6,685 nucleotides of DNA, from assembly GCA_947460795.1 (NCBI GenBank), contig CANHJA010000125.1:1-6685 (forward strand), written 5' to 3'. The notes below the pieces were generated by a model. That model did not search any database. It saw nothing but the letters and a program-made list of their open reading frames with translations, and was not told where the DNA came from. Shown piece after piece: positions 1-6,685 of the stretch (position 1 is its first letter; every line of letters begins with the position of its first letter). The position numbers and the translations under genes were made by a program. The DNA comes from Bacteroidota bacterium. GTDB taxonomy: Bacteria; Bacteroidota; Bacteroidia; Chitinophagales; Chitinophagaceae.

Positions 1-60
1 AAGAATAACAGAAAACATAAACGAAGAAAGTAAACTCTATATTAGATTGATTATTCTTAT

Positions 61-170
61 TAGCCCAACGGCTACAAGGGATAGTTTATATACGCTTTTG
101 ACTTAGATTTGAAAATTGGCATCTGCTATTCCACATCGAATGCCTAACCCTAAAACATTGTGGTCGAATA
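61..170. other. GC-richer non-coding block, possible small repeat element
   Basis: This block is about 39% GC by hand count, against about 22% in the preceding 60 bases. It holds several short complementary arms: GGCAT (118-122) with ATGCC (140-144), CCACA (131-135) with TGTGG (159-163), and GGGATAG (78-84) with CTATTCC (126-132, one G-U pair). These arms partly overlap, so they cannot all form at once. Two copies of the pattern RYYYAAC occur (63-69 and 142-148), but no partner GTTRRRY is present, so an integron attC site is not supported. The block may be a dispersed intergenic repeat or gene debris. I cannot test copy number from one window. Confidence 0.25.
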
Positions 171-204
171 AAATATTCTGCATAAAACAAATAATAATTA
201 CAAC

Positions 205-762
205 ATGAAAAAAATAATTTTCTTTTTACTAGCCTTTTCAGCAATTAAATCTTTCGCTCAAACATCAATGATCGACTTTGGTAATATGAACGAAAAAAAT
301 CAAGACTGGGTTCTTCTTTCCGACAATGTCATGGGTGGAATTACAACATCTGATGTTGAATACACAAAGGATGCAGTTGTGCTAACCGGAAATATTTCTT
401 TAGCAAATTATGGTGGATTTTCATCCATAAAAACCAAATTCAAAAGTGTTGACTTATCGAATTTCAATGGCATTAAAATTAGATATAAAGCAGCCAATCA
501 AACGTTTGTTTTCACGTTGGAAGACAGTAAATACTGGACTGAACCTTATTATAAAAATGCGATTTCTTCTAATAAAAACGACACCTGGGAAGAGGCCATT
601 ATTTACTTTAAAGATTTTAAAGAAATGATCATTGGCCAACCAACCGGCAATAAGATGCCATTGGAAAGTTTAAATAAAATAGTTCGATTGGGCATTATGA
701 CCGCTGAAAAAAAAGAAGGTCCATTTTCTCTTGAAGTAGATTATATCGAGTTTGTAAAGTAA
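205..762 (+). CDS. Secreted CIA30-domain protein (NADH:ubiquinone oxidoreductase intermediate-associated protein 30 family)
   Basis: A complete 185-residue protein. Residues 1-18 form a signal peptide (two lysines, a hydrophobic core, then SFA before Gln19), so the mature protein is probably periplasmic or otherwise exported. The rest, about residues 22-184, matches the CIA30 domain, a beta-sandwich fold resembling carbohydrate-binding modules. Family hallmarks visible are the Trp-Val-Leu-Leu-Ser-Asp-Asn-Val-Met-Gly-Gly stretch (residues 35-45), the Tyr-Gly-Gly-Phe-Ser-Ser turn (69-74), and a C-terminal strand ending in Asp-Tyr-Ile-Glu-Phe. The domain is named after a mitochondrial complex I assembly factor, but bacterial stand-alone members have no settled function. 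A role in complex I assembly is unlikely for an exported protein. The start is preceded by an A-rich leader without a Shine-Dalgarno motif, and no alternative start would keep the signal peptide. The gene appears monocistronic and converges on the peptidase gene. Family assignment is firm; biological role is unknown. Confidence 0.85.
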   Translation: MKKIIFFLLAFSAIKSFAQTSMIDFGNMNEKNQDWVLLSDNVMGGITTSDVEYTKDAVVLTGNISLANYGGFSSIKTKFKSVDLSNFNGIKIRYKAANQTFVFTLEDSKYWTEPYYKNAISSNKNDTWEEAIIYFKDFKEMIIGQPTGNKMPLESLNKIVRLGIMTAEKKEGPFSLEVDYIEFVK

Positions 763-919
763 AACTAATGGAGTATTATCAGTGAAAATAAAATCCTGTT
801 TTAAAAACCAACAATACATGAAAGTAAAGCTTCGCAATCTGTAAAACCTAAAACAAAGCGTTTACAAATAGCGGCACACACACCACTAAAGTTGTAAAAA
901 ATTATAGCACTGATAACAA
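763..919. other. Non-coding spacer between convergent genes
   Basis: About 157 bases between the CIA30 gene stop and the shared terminator. The only start-to-stop frame I noted is a nine-codon one at 818-844, which has no support. A 37-codon stretch open to the end of the terminator lacks a start. I see no RNA gene or repeat. For a gene already served by the hairpin at 920-952, this is a rather long 3' untranslated stretch. Confidence 0.4.
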
Positions 920-952
920 AAAAAATGACACTCAAAAAGAGTGTCATTTTTT
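920..952. terminator. Bidirectional intrinsic terminator
   Basis: A perfect 14-bp inverted repeat (920-933 with 939-952) around an AAAAA loop. The core is TGACACTC/GAGTGTCA flanked by A-runs on the left and T-runs on the right. On either strand the stem ends in a U-rich tract, so it can terminate the plus-strand CIA30 transcript and the minus-strand peptidase transcript, whose stop codon lies 20 bases away. Confidence 0.9.
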
Positions 953-972
953 ATTTTAATAATCTAAGATGA

Positions 973-3099
973 TTATTTCAAACCAGCATTTTTAATGTAT
1001 GGTTCTACTTGCATATCATGTCCAATAAAATCTTTAAATGCTTTGTTTAAGTCTACACTATTCCCTACCGATAAAATGTATTTACGGAAACGATCACAAT
1101 TTGCACGAGTCATTCCACCATGTGCTTGCATCCAATCAAAGGCATTGTAATCAAGGGTTTTACTCCAAGTGTAAGCATAGTAACCCGCTGAGTAACCACC
1201 ACCCCACATGTGCGCAAAATAAGGAGAATGATAACGCGTAGGCACTTCATTTACCAACAAACCATATTTTTGCAATGCTTCTTTTTCGAACTCTAAAACA
1301 GGTTTTATATCAGCTTCTTTTTCTACAGAATGCCAAGCCATATCTAACGTGGCAGCTGCTAATAATTCTGTTACATCATACCCTTTATTGAAGGTTTCTG
1401 CTTTTTGAATTTTGGTAATTAATGCAGCCGGAATGGGTTGTTTTGTTTTATAATGTATCGCATAATTTTTCAAAACTTGTGGATCTAAAGCTGCATGCTC
1501 ATTAATTTGTGAAGGAAATTCTACGTAATCACGCGGCACCGCAGTTCCTGAAAGTGTGGTATATTTTTGATTGGCAAATAACCCATGCAACGTATGTCCA
1601 AACTCATGGAACATTGTTGTAACATCATCAAAACTTATTAATGAAGGATTTCCTTCAGCAGGTTTTACAAAATTATAAACATTTACAATTACCGGTTTTT
1701 GATTTAAATAATGTGATTGAGAAACAAAATTATTCATCCACGCACCGCCACTTTTATTGTCACGCGTATAAAAATCTAAATAATAAATTGCCAACGATTT
1801 TGCGTCTCTATCAAACACTTCATAAGCAACCACATCAGGATGATAAACAGGCAAATCGGTACGCACTTTAAACGTTAAACCATACATTTGTTTTGCAGCA
1901 AAAAACACGCCTTTTTCCAACACGGTATTTACTTCAAAATATGGTTTTATCTGACTTTCATCTAAATCGTATTTTGCTTTACGAACTTGTTCGCTGTAAA
2001 AATTCCAATCCCATGGTTCTAATTTAAATCCACCTTTTTGAGCATCAATCATGTCTTGAATATCTTTAGCTTCCAATTTCGCTTTTGCTACAGCAGGTTT
2101 TGCAATTTTTGCTAATAAATCAAATGCACGAGATGGAGTTATTGCCATTTGGTCTTGTAAACTCCATTCAGCAAAACTTTTTTTACCCATTAAATGCGCT
2201 TTTTCCATTCGAAGCTTGGCTAACTTTTCACAAATTTGTCTTGTATCACCTTCATCTCCTTTCTCGGCACGAGTCCACGACGCTTTGTATAATTTTTCGC
2301 GAGTTGCTCTGTTTTTTAAACTTGGAAACAATGGTTGTTGAGTTGTATTTAAAAGCCCTAATAAATATTTTCCATCGTGCCCCGCTTCTGTAGCTTTTGC
2401 TTTAGCGGCTGCAATTTCTTCTGTACTCAAACCGTCTAATTCTTTTACATCGTCAATTAATAAAGCGCCATTTTTACGAGCGATCAATAGCTTATTGCTA
2501 AACTGAGTTCCGAGCGTTGCCAATTCGCCATTTATTTTTTTCATTTTTTCTTTATCGGCTTCAGAAAGATTTGCCCCTGCCAATTCAAAATGTTGAATGT
2601 AATATTGAACTAATTTTTTATCTTCTCCTTTCAATGCAGCTAAATTCAAGGATTTAATGCGTTTGTATATTTTTGAATTCAAATACATTTTATCTGAATG
2701 TGCCGAAAAAATAGGGGCATATTCTTCTTCAATGGCTTGCAAACTTGGATTGGTATTTGACCCTGTTAGGTTGTAAAAAACAGAAGTTGCACGAGTCAAA
2801 TCTTGTCCACTAATTTCTAGAGCCAAAACCGTATTTTGAAAAGTAGCAGGTGCTTTGTTGTTTGCAATTTTTTCTATTTCTGCATCGTGTATTTTTAATG
2901 CATAATCGAATGCAGGTTTAAAATGCTCATCTTTTATTAAATCAAATCGTGGAGCTTGGTATTGTAAGTCACTTTTTTTCAATAAAGGATTGATCATATG
3001 AATGGGCATTTTTTTAGCGTATACTGTATCTGTTGTTATACTCGAAACGGTAGCAATCATCGTACTAACAATGACAATTTTAGAAAATAGTTTCATCAT
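973..3099 (-). CDS. dcp: Exported M3-family zinc metallopeptidase, peptidyl-dipeptidase Dcp-like
   Basis: A complete 708-residue protein of the M3 (thimet oligopeptidase/Dcp) family, which cleaves short peptides inside a deep channel; Dcp-type members remove C-terminal dipeptides. The zinc motif HEFGH lies at residues 498-502, with ligands His498 and His502, catalytic Glu499, and third ligand Glu527 in the segment DYVEFPSQINEH. The HxGGGYxAGYYAY segment (about 630-643) supplies the substrate-binding tyrosines, probably Tyr636 and Tyr643. The context around the zinc site (GHTLHGLFA, TLSGT, PRDYVEFPS) is closer to Dcp than to oligopeptidase A, but the exact subfamily is inferred. Residues 1-28 form a signal peptide (Lys3 and Lys7, hydrophobic core, cleavage near VYA-KK), with no lipobox cysteine, so a periplasmic location is likely. 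Translation may begin at either of two adjacent ATG codons. The gene is transcribed alone: the kynurenine operon upstream ends in its own terminator, so its promoter should lie within about 3100-3250. A role in peptide scavenging is inference. Confidence 0.93.
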   Translation of the reverse strand: MMKLFSKIVIVSTMIATVSSITTDTVYAKKMPIHMINPLLKKSDLQYQAPRFDLIKDEHFKPAFDYALKIHDAEIEKIANNKAPATFQNTVLALEISGQDLTRATSVFYNLTGSNTNPSLQAIEEEYAPIFSAHSDKMYLNSKIYKRIKSLNLAALKGEDKKLVQYYIQHFELAGANLSEADKEKMKKINGELATLGTQFSNKLLIARKNGALLIDDVKELDGLSTEEIAAAKAKATEAGHDGKYLLGLLNTTQQPLFPSLKNRATREKLYKASWTRAEKGDEGDTRQICEKLAKLRMEKAHLMGKKSFAEWSLQDQMAITPSRAFDLLAKIAKPAVAKAKLEAKDIQDMIDAQKGGFKLEPWDWNFYSEQVRKAKYDLDESQIKPYFEVNTVLEKGVFFAAKQMYGLTFKVRTDLPVYHPDVVAYEVFDRDAKSLAIYYLDFYTRDNKSGGAWMNNFVSQSHYLNQKPVIVNVYNFVKPAEGNPSLISFDDVTTMFHEFGHTLHGLFANQKYTTLSGTAVPRDYVEFPSQINEHAALDPQVLKNYAIHYKTKQPIPAALITKIQKAETFNKGYDVTELLAAATLDMAWHSVEKEADIKPVLEFEKEALQKYGLLVNEVPTRYHSPYFAHMWGGGYSAGYYAYTWSKTLDYNAFDWMQAHGGMTRANCDRFRKYILSVGNSVDLNKAFKDFIGHDMQVEPYIKNAGLK

Positions 3100-3253
3100 T
3101 ATAAATTTAATATTTAGGACTTAAAAATAATATTAATTGTTGAGAAAATGAGAATTGTTCAAGCATATTCCCAAATTAGCAAATTCACTTTATGATATTT
3201 TGAGAGCAGAACAGTCGCCATGACATATATGTTCCAAATCTGGAGTTGAGATT

Positions 3254-3287
3254 AAAATAAAAAAACGCAGCCAATAAGCCTGCGTTT
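3254..3287 (-). terminator. Intrinsic terminator of the kynurenine-pathway operon
   Basis: An 8-bp perfect stem, AAACGCAG (3263-3270) with CTGCGTTT (3280-3287), has a nine-base loop. Read on the minus strand it is followed by a T-rich run (3262 down to about 3254). It starts 26 bases beyond the tryptophan dioxygenase stop codon. No comparable T-run follows on the plus strand, so it acts in the minus direction only. It also insulates the downstream peptidase gene. Confidence 0.85.
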
Positions 3288-3313
3288 GTATTAATTATTC
3301 ATTGATAAATATT

Positions 3314-4228
3314 CTATAGGTTTTCACCCCAATTTTTCAATTCTTCTTCGCTCCATAAATCCGGAAAGAAAATTCGGCGTTGATATTTAGGCAACATATA
3401 TTTTCGCCAATCACTTCCTCCAGTAGCTTCTCCACCTCCGATGTATTTTCCTGCAGCATGATAATGCGCCATAACCCAGGTTACATTCACGGTATAATCA
3501 TAATGTCGCATCGCTTTAATCAATGCTTCATCTTTTTGTACTTCTGCAGGCAATTGTTTAAAACGAGTCCACATGTTCGTGGTGTTGTAACTTTCCATTT
3601 TGTCTAAAAACATGTATTTGTATTTCTTTTCGAAATTCACAAGCAATGTATTTTTTTTACCTGTAGCATGATCTTTGCCAGCTGCTTGCCAATATAAATG
3701 TTCGAAGGCATGTTCATACGAAGTATTTCTATCGATGGTTGCACGAAATCTAAAATCTATTAAATTAATTAACTCTGTAGATGCAAATTCAATTAGGCGA
3801 TATTGCGCACTTTGAAAACCAGATGCAGGAGTCAATGTATTTCTAAATTTCATGTATTGTTCCACTTCCATACCATCCCCCATTATATCGAATGAAGTAG
3901 AAAGCATATCAAAATATCGACTAATTCTTCTTAATTTTTCTGTAAAGAACGCGGCTTCAATATGTTCACTTTGACTCACTTGGTCTATTTCCCACAAAAT
4001 CATTTTAAATAATAATTCATTGATTTGATGGTACATAATAAACACCATTTCATCAGGCAAAGTGGTTCGTTGAACCTGCAATCCTAGCAAGGCTTCTGGT
4101 AAAATATAATCCCAATATGTAATTGGGTTTGAATGCACTAATCCTTCCAAATGCACATTTGGATTTTGATTGATGGCTGTAAATTTTTCGCTGATGCGCT
4201 CTATTAATTTTTCTTGTTCATTTGTCAT
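3314..4228 (-). CDS. kynA: Tryptophan 2,3-dioxygenase
   Basis: A complete 304-residue haem dioxygenase, close to the roughly 300-residue bacterial length, that opens the indole ring of L-tryptophan with O2 to give N-formylkynurenine. It is expected to be a cytoplasmic homotetramer. Recognisable blocks are FIMYHQINELLFKMILWEI (63-81) and YMKFRNTLTPASGFQSAQYR (125-144). By comparison with the Xanthomonas enzyme, Phe63 and His67 match Phe51 and His55 of the substrate pocket, and Tyr125 and Arg129 match Tyr113 and Arg117, the latter binding the substrate carboxylate. The proximal haem ligand is most likely His255 in the segment MAHYHAAGKYIG (the other candidate is His257). The ATGG segment at 268-271 matches the family's substrate loop. 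The C-terminal half diverges from the proteobacterial enzymes around the haem histidine. The gene is third in the operon, 16 bases after the monooxygenase gene, and ends in TAG just before the terminator. Confidence 0.95.
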   Translation of the reverse strand: MTNEQEKLIERISEKFTAINQNPNVHLEGLVHSNPITYWDYILPEALLGLQVQRTTLPDEMVFIMYHQINELLFKMILWEIDQVSQSEHIEAAFFTEKLRRISRYFDMLSTSFDIMGDGMEVEQYMKFRNTLTPASGFQSAQYRLIEFASTELINLIDFRFRATIDRNTSYEHAFEHLYWQAAGKDHATGKKNTLLVNFEKKYKYMFLDKMESYNTTNMWTRFKQLPAEVQKDEALIKAMRHYDYTVNVTWVMAHYHAAGKYIGGGEATGGSDWRKYMLPKYQRRIFFPDLWSEEELKNWGENL

Positions 4229-4244
4229 GTAAAAAAAGATTTAA

Positions 4245-5594
4245 TTAGTTTGATTTCATAAATTCATGAATCAACTGATCAATGTCTTCATCTGAAGTAG
4301 AAGAAGTGATTCCTTTTTCTGTAATAATTTGTTGGATCATCGCTTCTTGTTCTTTCCCTTTATTATAAGCTATTTGATATTCAATATTCGTGAACGAAAC
4401 CATGCTATATAATGGGAAATATTTATCTGGATATAAATAATTTATTCTTCGCTCAATTTTTTGCAACAATAAAAATGCTGGATCGGCAACCCTATCCCTC
4501 ATAACAATATAATTATATAACGACAAATCTTGTACGGCATCGCCATTAGGTTTGCGAATGGTTTCGTATTCTTTAAATACTTCATTCCAATTTTCGTTGT
4601 GCTTTTTCATTAATTCCCACATCACACTGCAGTCCTCAAAACCTGCATTCATACCTTGTCCGAAAAATGGTACCGTTGCATGAGCTGCATCGCCCATCAA
4701 TGCAAGTTTACCATGCGTCCAAGGGAAACATCTAATAATTGCTAATGAAGACAAAGGATGTTCGTCCCAAGCATCGGCAACTGTTGGCAACATTTCATAA
4801 AAATCAGGAAATACTTCTTTAAAGAAATCAGTAACTTTTTCTTTCGAGGTTAAATTATTAAAACAATGTTCGTGCCCTTCAAATGGCATAAACAATGTAC
4901 ATGTATATGAACCATCAAAATTCGGCAAGGCGATCAACATAAATCTTCCTCTAGGCCAAATGTGCAACGTATTTTTTTCTAATTTATGAGTCCCATCTTC
5001 ATTGGCAGGTAATAAAATTTCTCGATACCCATCTTCAATATAATTTTGAGAAAAACTAAATCGATCTAATTTTTGCATGCCATTGTAACGGGCAGCACTG
5101 AAAGCACCATCTGTAGCAAATATGACATCTGCTTGGCATTCCGTAATCTCGTTTGTTTGTGTGTTTTTAAAAGTTGCTAACCCTTGTTCTAAATTTACAT
5201 TGATACATTCTTGATTGAAATAAATGCTTGCATTTCCACCTTCTTCAGCAATACTCATTAGAGTTGCATTTATATCCCAACGCGATACAGAAAAAATTGC
5301 TTGACCCTCATTCCCATAAGGCTGATAGGCTGTACTGCTATCTTTTCCATGCATTGTTCTTCCATACATAGGAATCGCTATTTTACGAATTTCATCGCCA
5401 ACACCAATATCATCGAGTCCTTTCCAACCACGATAACTCATGGCTAAATTAATAGACTTACCGGCACTCATTTTTTGTAAACGCATATCACTTCTGCGTT
5501 CATAAACACTTACTGTATAGCCTGCTTTTTTTAAATATATAGTCCACAAAGATCCTACTAACCCAGACCCAATTACGATTGCTTTTTTACTCAT
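4245..5594 (-). CDS. kmo: Kynurenine 3-monooxygenase (FAD-dependent)
   Basis: A complete 449-residue class A flavoprotein hydroxylase that converts L-kynurenine to 3-hydroxykynurenine using NADPH and O2. The N-terminal Rossmann fold shows GSGLVG at residues 9-14 and an acidic residue, Glu32, at the end of the second strand for the FAD ribose. The second FAD motif, GDAAHATVPFFGQGMNAGFEDC, begins at Gly301-Asp302 and is diagnostic for kynurenine monooxygenase among flavin hydroxylases. The substrate pair Arg79 and Tyr93 has the same 14-residue spacing as Arg85/Tyr99 of the human enzyme, and Asn361 and Tyr396 appear to match human Asn363/Tyr398. The C-terminus lacks the long hydrophobic membrane anchor of the mitochondrial enzyme, so a soluble protein is expected. 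It is the middle gene of the operon, 14 bases after the hydroxyanthranilate dioxygenase gene; its ATG follows an A-rich tract instead of a Shine-Dalgarno sequence. Confidence 0.96.
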   Translation of the reverse strand: MSKKAIVIGSGLVGSLWTIYLKKAGYTVSVYERRSDMRLQKMSAGKSINLAMSYRGWKGLDDIGVGDEIRKIAIPMYGRTMHGKDSSTAYQPYGNEGQAIFSVSRWDINATLMSIAEEGGNASIYFNQECINVNLEQGLATFKNTQTNEITECQADVIFATDGAFSAARYNGMQKLDRFSFSQNYIEDGYREILLPANEDGTHKLEKNTLHIWPRGRFMLIALPNFDGSYTCTLFMPFEGHEHCFNNLTSKEKVTDFFKEVFPDFYEMLPTVADAWDEHPLSSLAIIRCFPWTHGKLALMGDAAHATVPFFGQGMNAGFEDCSVMWELMKKHNENWNEVFKEYETIRKPNGDAVQDLSLYNYIVMRDRVADPAFLLLQKIERRINYLYPDKYFPLYSMVSFTNIEYQIAYNKGKEQEAMIQQIITEKGITSSTSDEDIDQLIHEFMKSN

Positions 5595-5608
5595 TTAGTT
5601 TTTTTTAT

Positions 5609-6133
5609 TTATGAATTAAGTACAGGTTTTTGCATAACCGTACCACAATGTTTACACGTACATTTTTCTTTATCCTCAAAAAATGTATTCAATAAAGTTG
5701 ATAATTGATTGACAATATCAGCACAATGAAACTGGGCTTTATATAATTCTTGATCACAGTTTTCGCAATACCATGTACAAGCATCCATTTCATCTTCAGT
5801 CCGCATTCTTTCAATTACGATACCAATAGAATTTGCAAATCGCTGAGGAGAATGCTCAACCATTGGCGGCAATAAAAACAATTCCCCCTCTTTAATATCT
5901 ATAATTTTTGTTTTGCCATTTTCTCGGATAGGCAATTTCATATCGCCCTCAATTTGATAAAATAACTCTTCCCCTTTGTTAAAATGAAAATCTTTTCTTG
6001 CGTTGGGACCACCCACTACCATAACAATAAACTCCGTATCTTTAAATACAACTTGATTTCCAACCGGGGGCTTTAATAAATGACGATTTTCGTCTATCCA
6101 TTTCTTAAAATTAAATGGGGGTAGCATAGCCAT
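5609..6133 (-). CDS. nbaC: 3-hydroxyanthranilate 3,4-dioxygenase
   Basis: A complete 174-residue cupin enzyme that opens the ring of 3-hydroxyanthranilate with O2 to give 2-amino-3-carboxymuconate semialdehyde, the precursor of quinolinate. The catalytic iron ligands are His50, Glu56 and His94, and the substrate residues are Arg46, Arg98 and Glu108, all in register with the Ralstonia enzyme. A C-terminal rubredoxin-like iron site is present: Cys123/Cys126 (WYCENC) and Cys160/Cys163 (CKHC). This site is typical of bacterial and fungal members and absent from the animal enzymes. The N-terminus resembles family members starting MA-x-x-PFNF, so the first ATG is preferred; a second ATG at codon 3 is possible. 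It is the first gene of the three-gene operon. The gene symbol is by analogy with proteobacterial nitrobenzoate and tryptophan pathways; some databases would use haaO. Confidence 0.96.
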   Translation of the reverse strand: MAMLPPFNFKKWIDENRHLLKPPVGNQVVFKDTEFIVMVVGGPNARKDFHFNKGEELFYQIEGDMKLPIRENGKTKIIDIKEGELFLLPPMVEHSPQRFANSIGIVIERMRTEDEMDACTWYCENCDQELYKAQFHCADIVNQLSTLLNTFFEDKEKCTCKHCGTVMQKPVLNS

Positions 6134-6457
6134 AATTATTTTATTTTATATTTTGTGCAAATTAATAATTTGAGTTGATTTATTCTAATGATAGTTGTGA
6201 TTTAATTAAATAGCTTATCAATAAAATAATGTGAAATTAATTATTGTTGCCAATTTAACATAAAATGACATTGAATTATTAACTGAAAGAGTATTTCTTA
6301 TTAGTTATACAATGTTCATGTAAAATTCTATCTGATGATTTTAATAAATATTGTTAGCTACAGAATTAAGTATTTTTTTGATGAACGAAGGATTACTTAT
6401 TATTCATCGTCTAATTCACTGACAACAATAGTTATTTACTTTTCAAATTCACATTTA
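6134..6457. promoter_or_regulatory. Divergent intergenic control region
   Basis: A 324-base, very AT-rich region between the operon (leftward) and the surface-protein gene (rightward), so it should carry promoters for both. I see no convincing gene in it; the 13-codon frame MNEGLLIIHRLIH is unsupported. On the minus strand, TTAATTTG (6158-6165), 25 bases before the operon start, matches five of the six fixed positions of the Bacteroidota -7 element TAnnTTTG, but no TTG sits at the expected -33 spacing. A perfect 12-base palindrome, ATTTAATTAAAT (6200-6211), lies just upstream and could be an operator. With so much A and T, both could be chance. No regulator gene is in the window. Confidence 0.5.
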
Positions 6458-6685
6458 ATGATTCGATTCCTTTTTTTAATTTTTCTAATTCCTTCTATTT
6501 CTTTTGCTCAAAATAATACACAAACGATTAGGGGCATTGTTACCGACAAACTTTCTCAAACGCCACTCATAGGTGCATCTGTGCAAATCCTTTCTTTACA
6601 AAAAGGAACAAAAACTGATACTCTTGGAAAATATTCAATCAGCAATATTTTACCCGACAGATATGAAATAAAAGTTTCCTATGCT
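6458..6685 (+). CDS. Outer-membrane protein N-terminus with carboxypeptidase-like regulatory domain, probably TonB-dependent receptor (partial)
   Basis: Only the first 76 codons are present; the reading frame is open to the window edge. Residues 1-17 form a signal peptide (Arg3, a strongly hydrophobic core, SFA before Gln18). From about residue 23 the sequence follows the CarboxypepD_reg-like beta-sandwich pattern: IRGIVTD (24-30), PLIGASVQI (36-44), KGTKTDTLGKYSI (49-61), then a Leu-Pro turn and YEIKVSY (69-75). In Bacteroidota this domain most often precedes the plug and barrel of TonB-dependent receptors, but it also precedes other outer-membrane or adhesion proteins, and the part that would decide is missing. 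The ATG is the only start that keeps the signal peptide. It is divergent from the kynurenine operon; a functional link is not shown. Confidence 0.8.
   Translation, partial: MIRFLFLIFLIPSISFAQNNTQTIRGIVTDKLSQTPLIGASVQILSLQKGTKTDTLGKYSISNILPDRYEIKVSYA

Noticed and set aside
63..148. Possible integron attC site from the two RYYYAAC motifs
   Set aside because: No GTTRRRY partner is present and the arms do not form the long imperfect hairpin expected of attC; no integrase is in the window.
103..183. A 26-codon minus-strand open frame starting with ATG
   Set aside because: Too short to support alone, with no recognised family and no clear ribosome-binding context; it is mentioned only as part of the 61-170 block.
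446..639. Overlapping frames on both strands inside the CIA30 gene
   Set aside because: They overlap a gene with clear domain and signal-peptide evidence and have no independent support.
818..844. A nine-codon plus-strand frame after the CIA30 gene
   Set aside because: Length is within chance and there is no supporting signal.
1038..2393. Three plus-strand open frames (1038-1241, 1641-1871, 2085-2393) opposite the M3 peptidase gene
   Set aside because: They lie wholly antisense to a well-supported gene, have odd Cys/His/Leu-rich composition and match no family, so they are shadows.
3380..3607. A plus-strand open frame opposite the tryptophan dioxygenase gene
   Set aside because: It is antisense to conserved coding sequence and rich in Ser, Phe and His, as expected for a reverse-strand shadow.
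1..6685. CRISPR array, tRNA, rRNA, insertion sequence or defence system
   Set aside because: I saw no regularly spaced repeats, no transposase or recombinase reading frame, no tRNA cloverleaf and no defence-related domain.

Overview
The window looks like chromosomal DNA from a Bacteroidota bacterium, probably Flavobacteriia or a close relative. Three things support this: low GC with strongly A/T-biased codon use, translation starts preceded by A-rich leaders instead of clear Shine-Dalgarno motifs, and protein families typical of the phylum (an exported CIA30-domain protein, an exported Dcp-like M3 peptidase, and the start of an outer-membrane protein with a carboxypeptidase-like regulatory domain). 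The phylum call is fairly secure; genus cannot be read from the sequence.

Layout. Positions 1-204 are non-coding, with a GC-richer block at about 61-170 that may be a small dispersed element. A plus-strand gene (205-762) encodes a secreted CIA30-domain protein. It converges on a minus-strand M3 metallopeptidase gene (973-3099), and a strong bidirectional hairpin terminator (920-952) lies between them. Upstream of the peptidase gene, a second terminator (3254-3287) closes a compact minus-strand operon of three kynurenine-pathway genes: 3-hydroxyanthranilate 3,4-dioxygenase (5609-6133), kynurenine 3-monooxygenase (4245-5594) and tryptophan 2,3-dioxygenase (3314-4228). Their gaps are only 14 and 16 bases. 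An AT-rich divergent intergenic region (6134-6457) separates the operon from the first 76 codons of a plus-strand surface-protein gene that runs off the right edge.

How the genes work together. The three dioxygenase/monooxygenase genes encode steps 1, 3 and 5 of the route from tryptophan to 2-amino-3-carboxymuconate semialdehyde, which cyclises spontaneously to quinolinate, an NAD precursor, or is decarboxylated for catabolism. These are the three O2-using steps. The two hydrolytic steps, kynurenine formamidase and kynureninase, are not in the window and would have to be encoded elsewhere. The active-site and metal-ligand residues I could align by eye are present in all three proteins, so the operon looks functional. 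The flanking genes have no evident link to it.

I found no mobile element, CRISPR array, RNA gene, defence system or clearly undescribed system. The most interesting points are the partial kynurenine operon, the compositionally distinct block near the left edge, and the long divergent control region.
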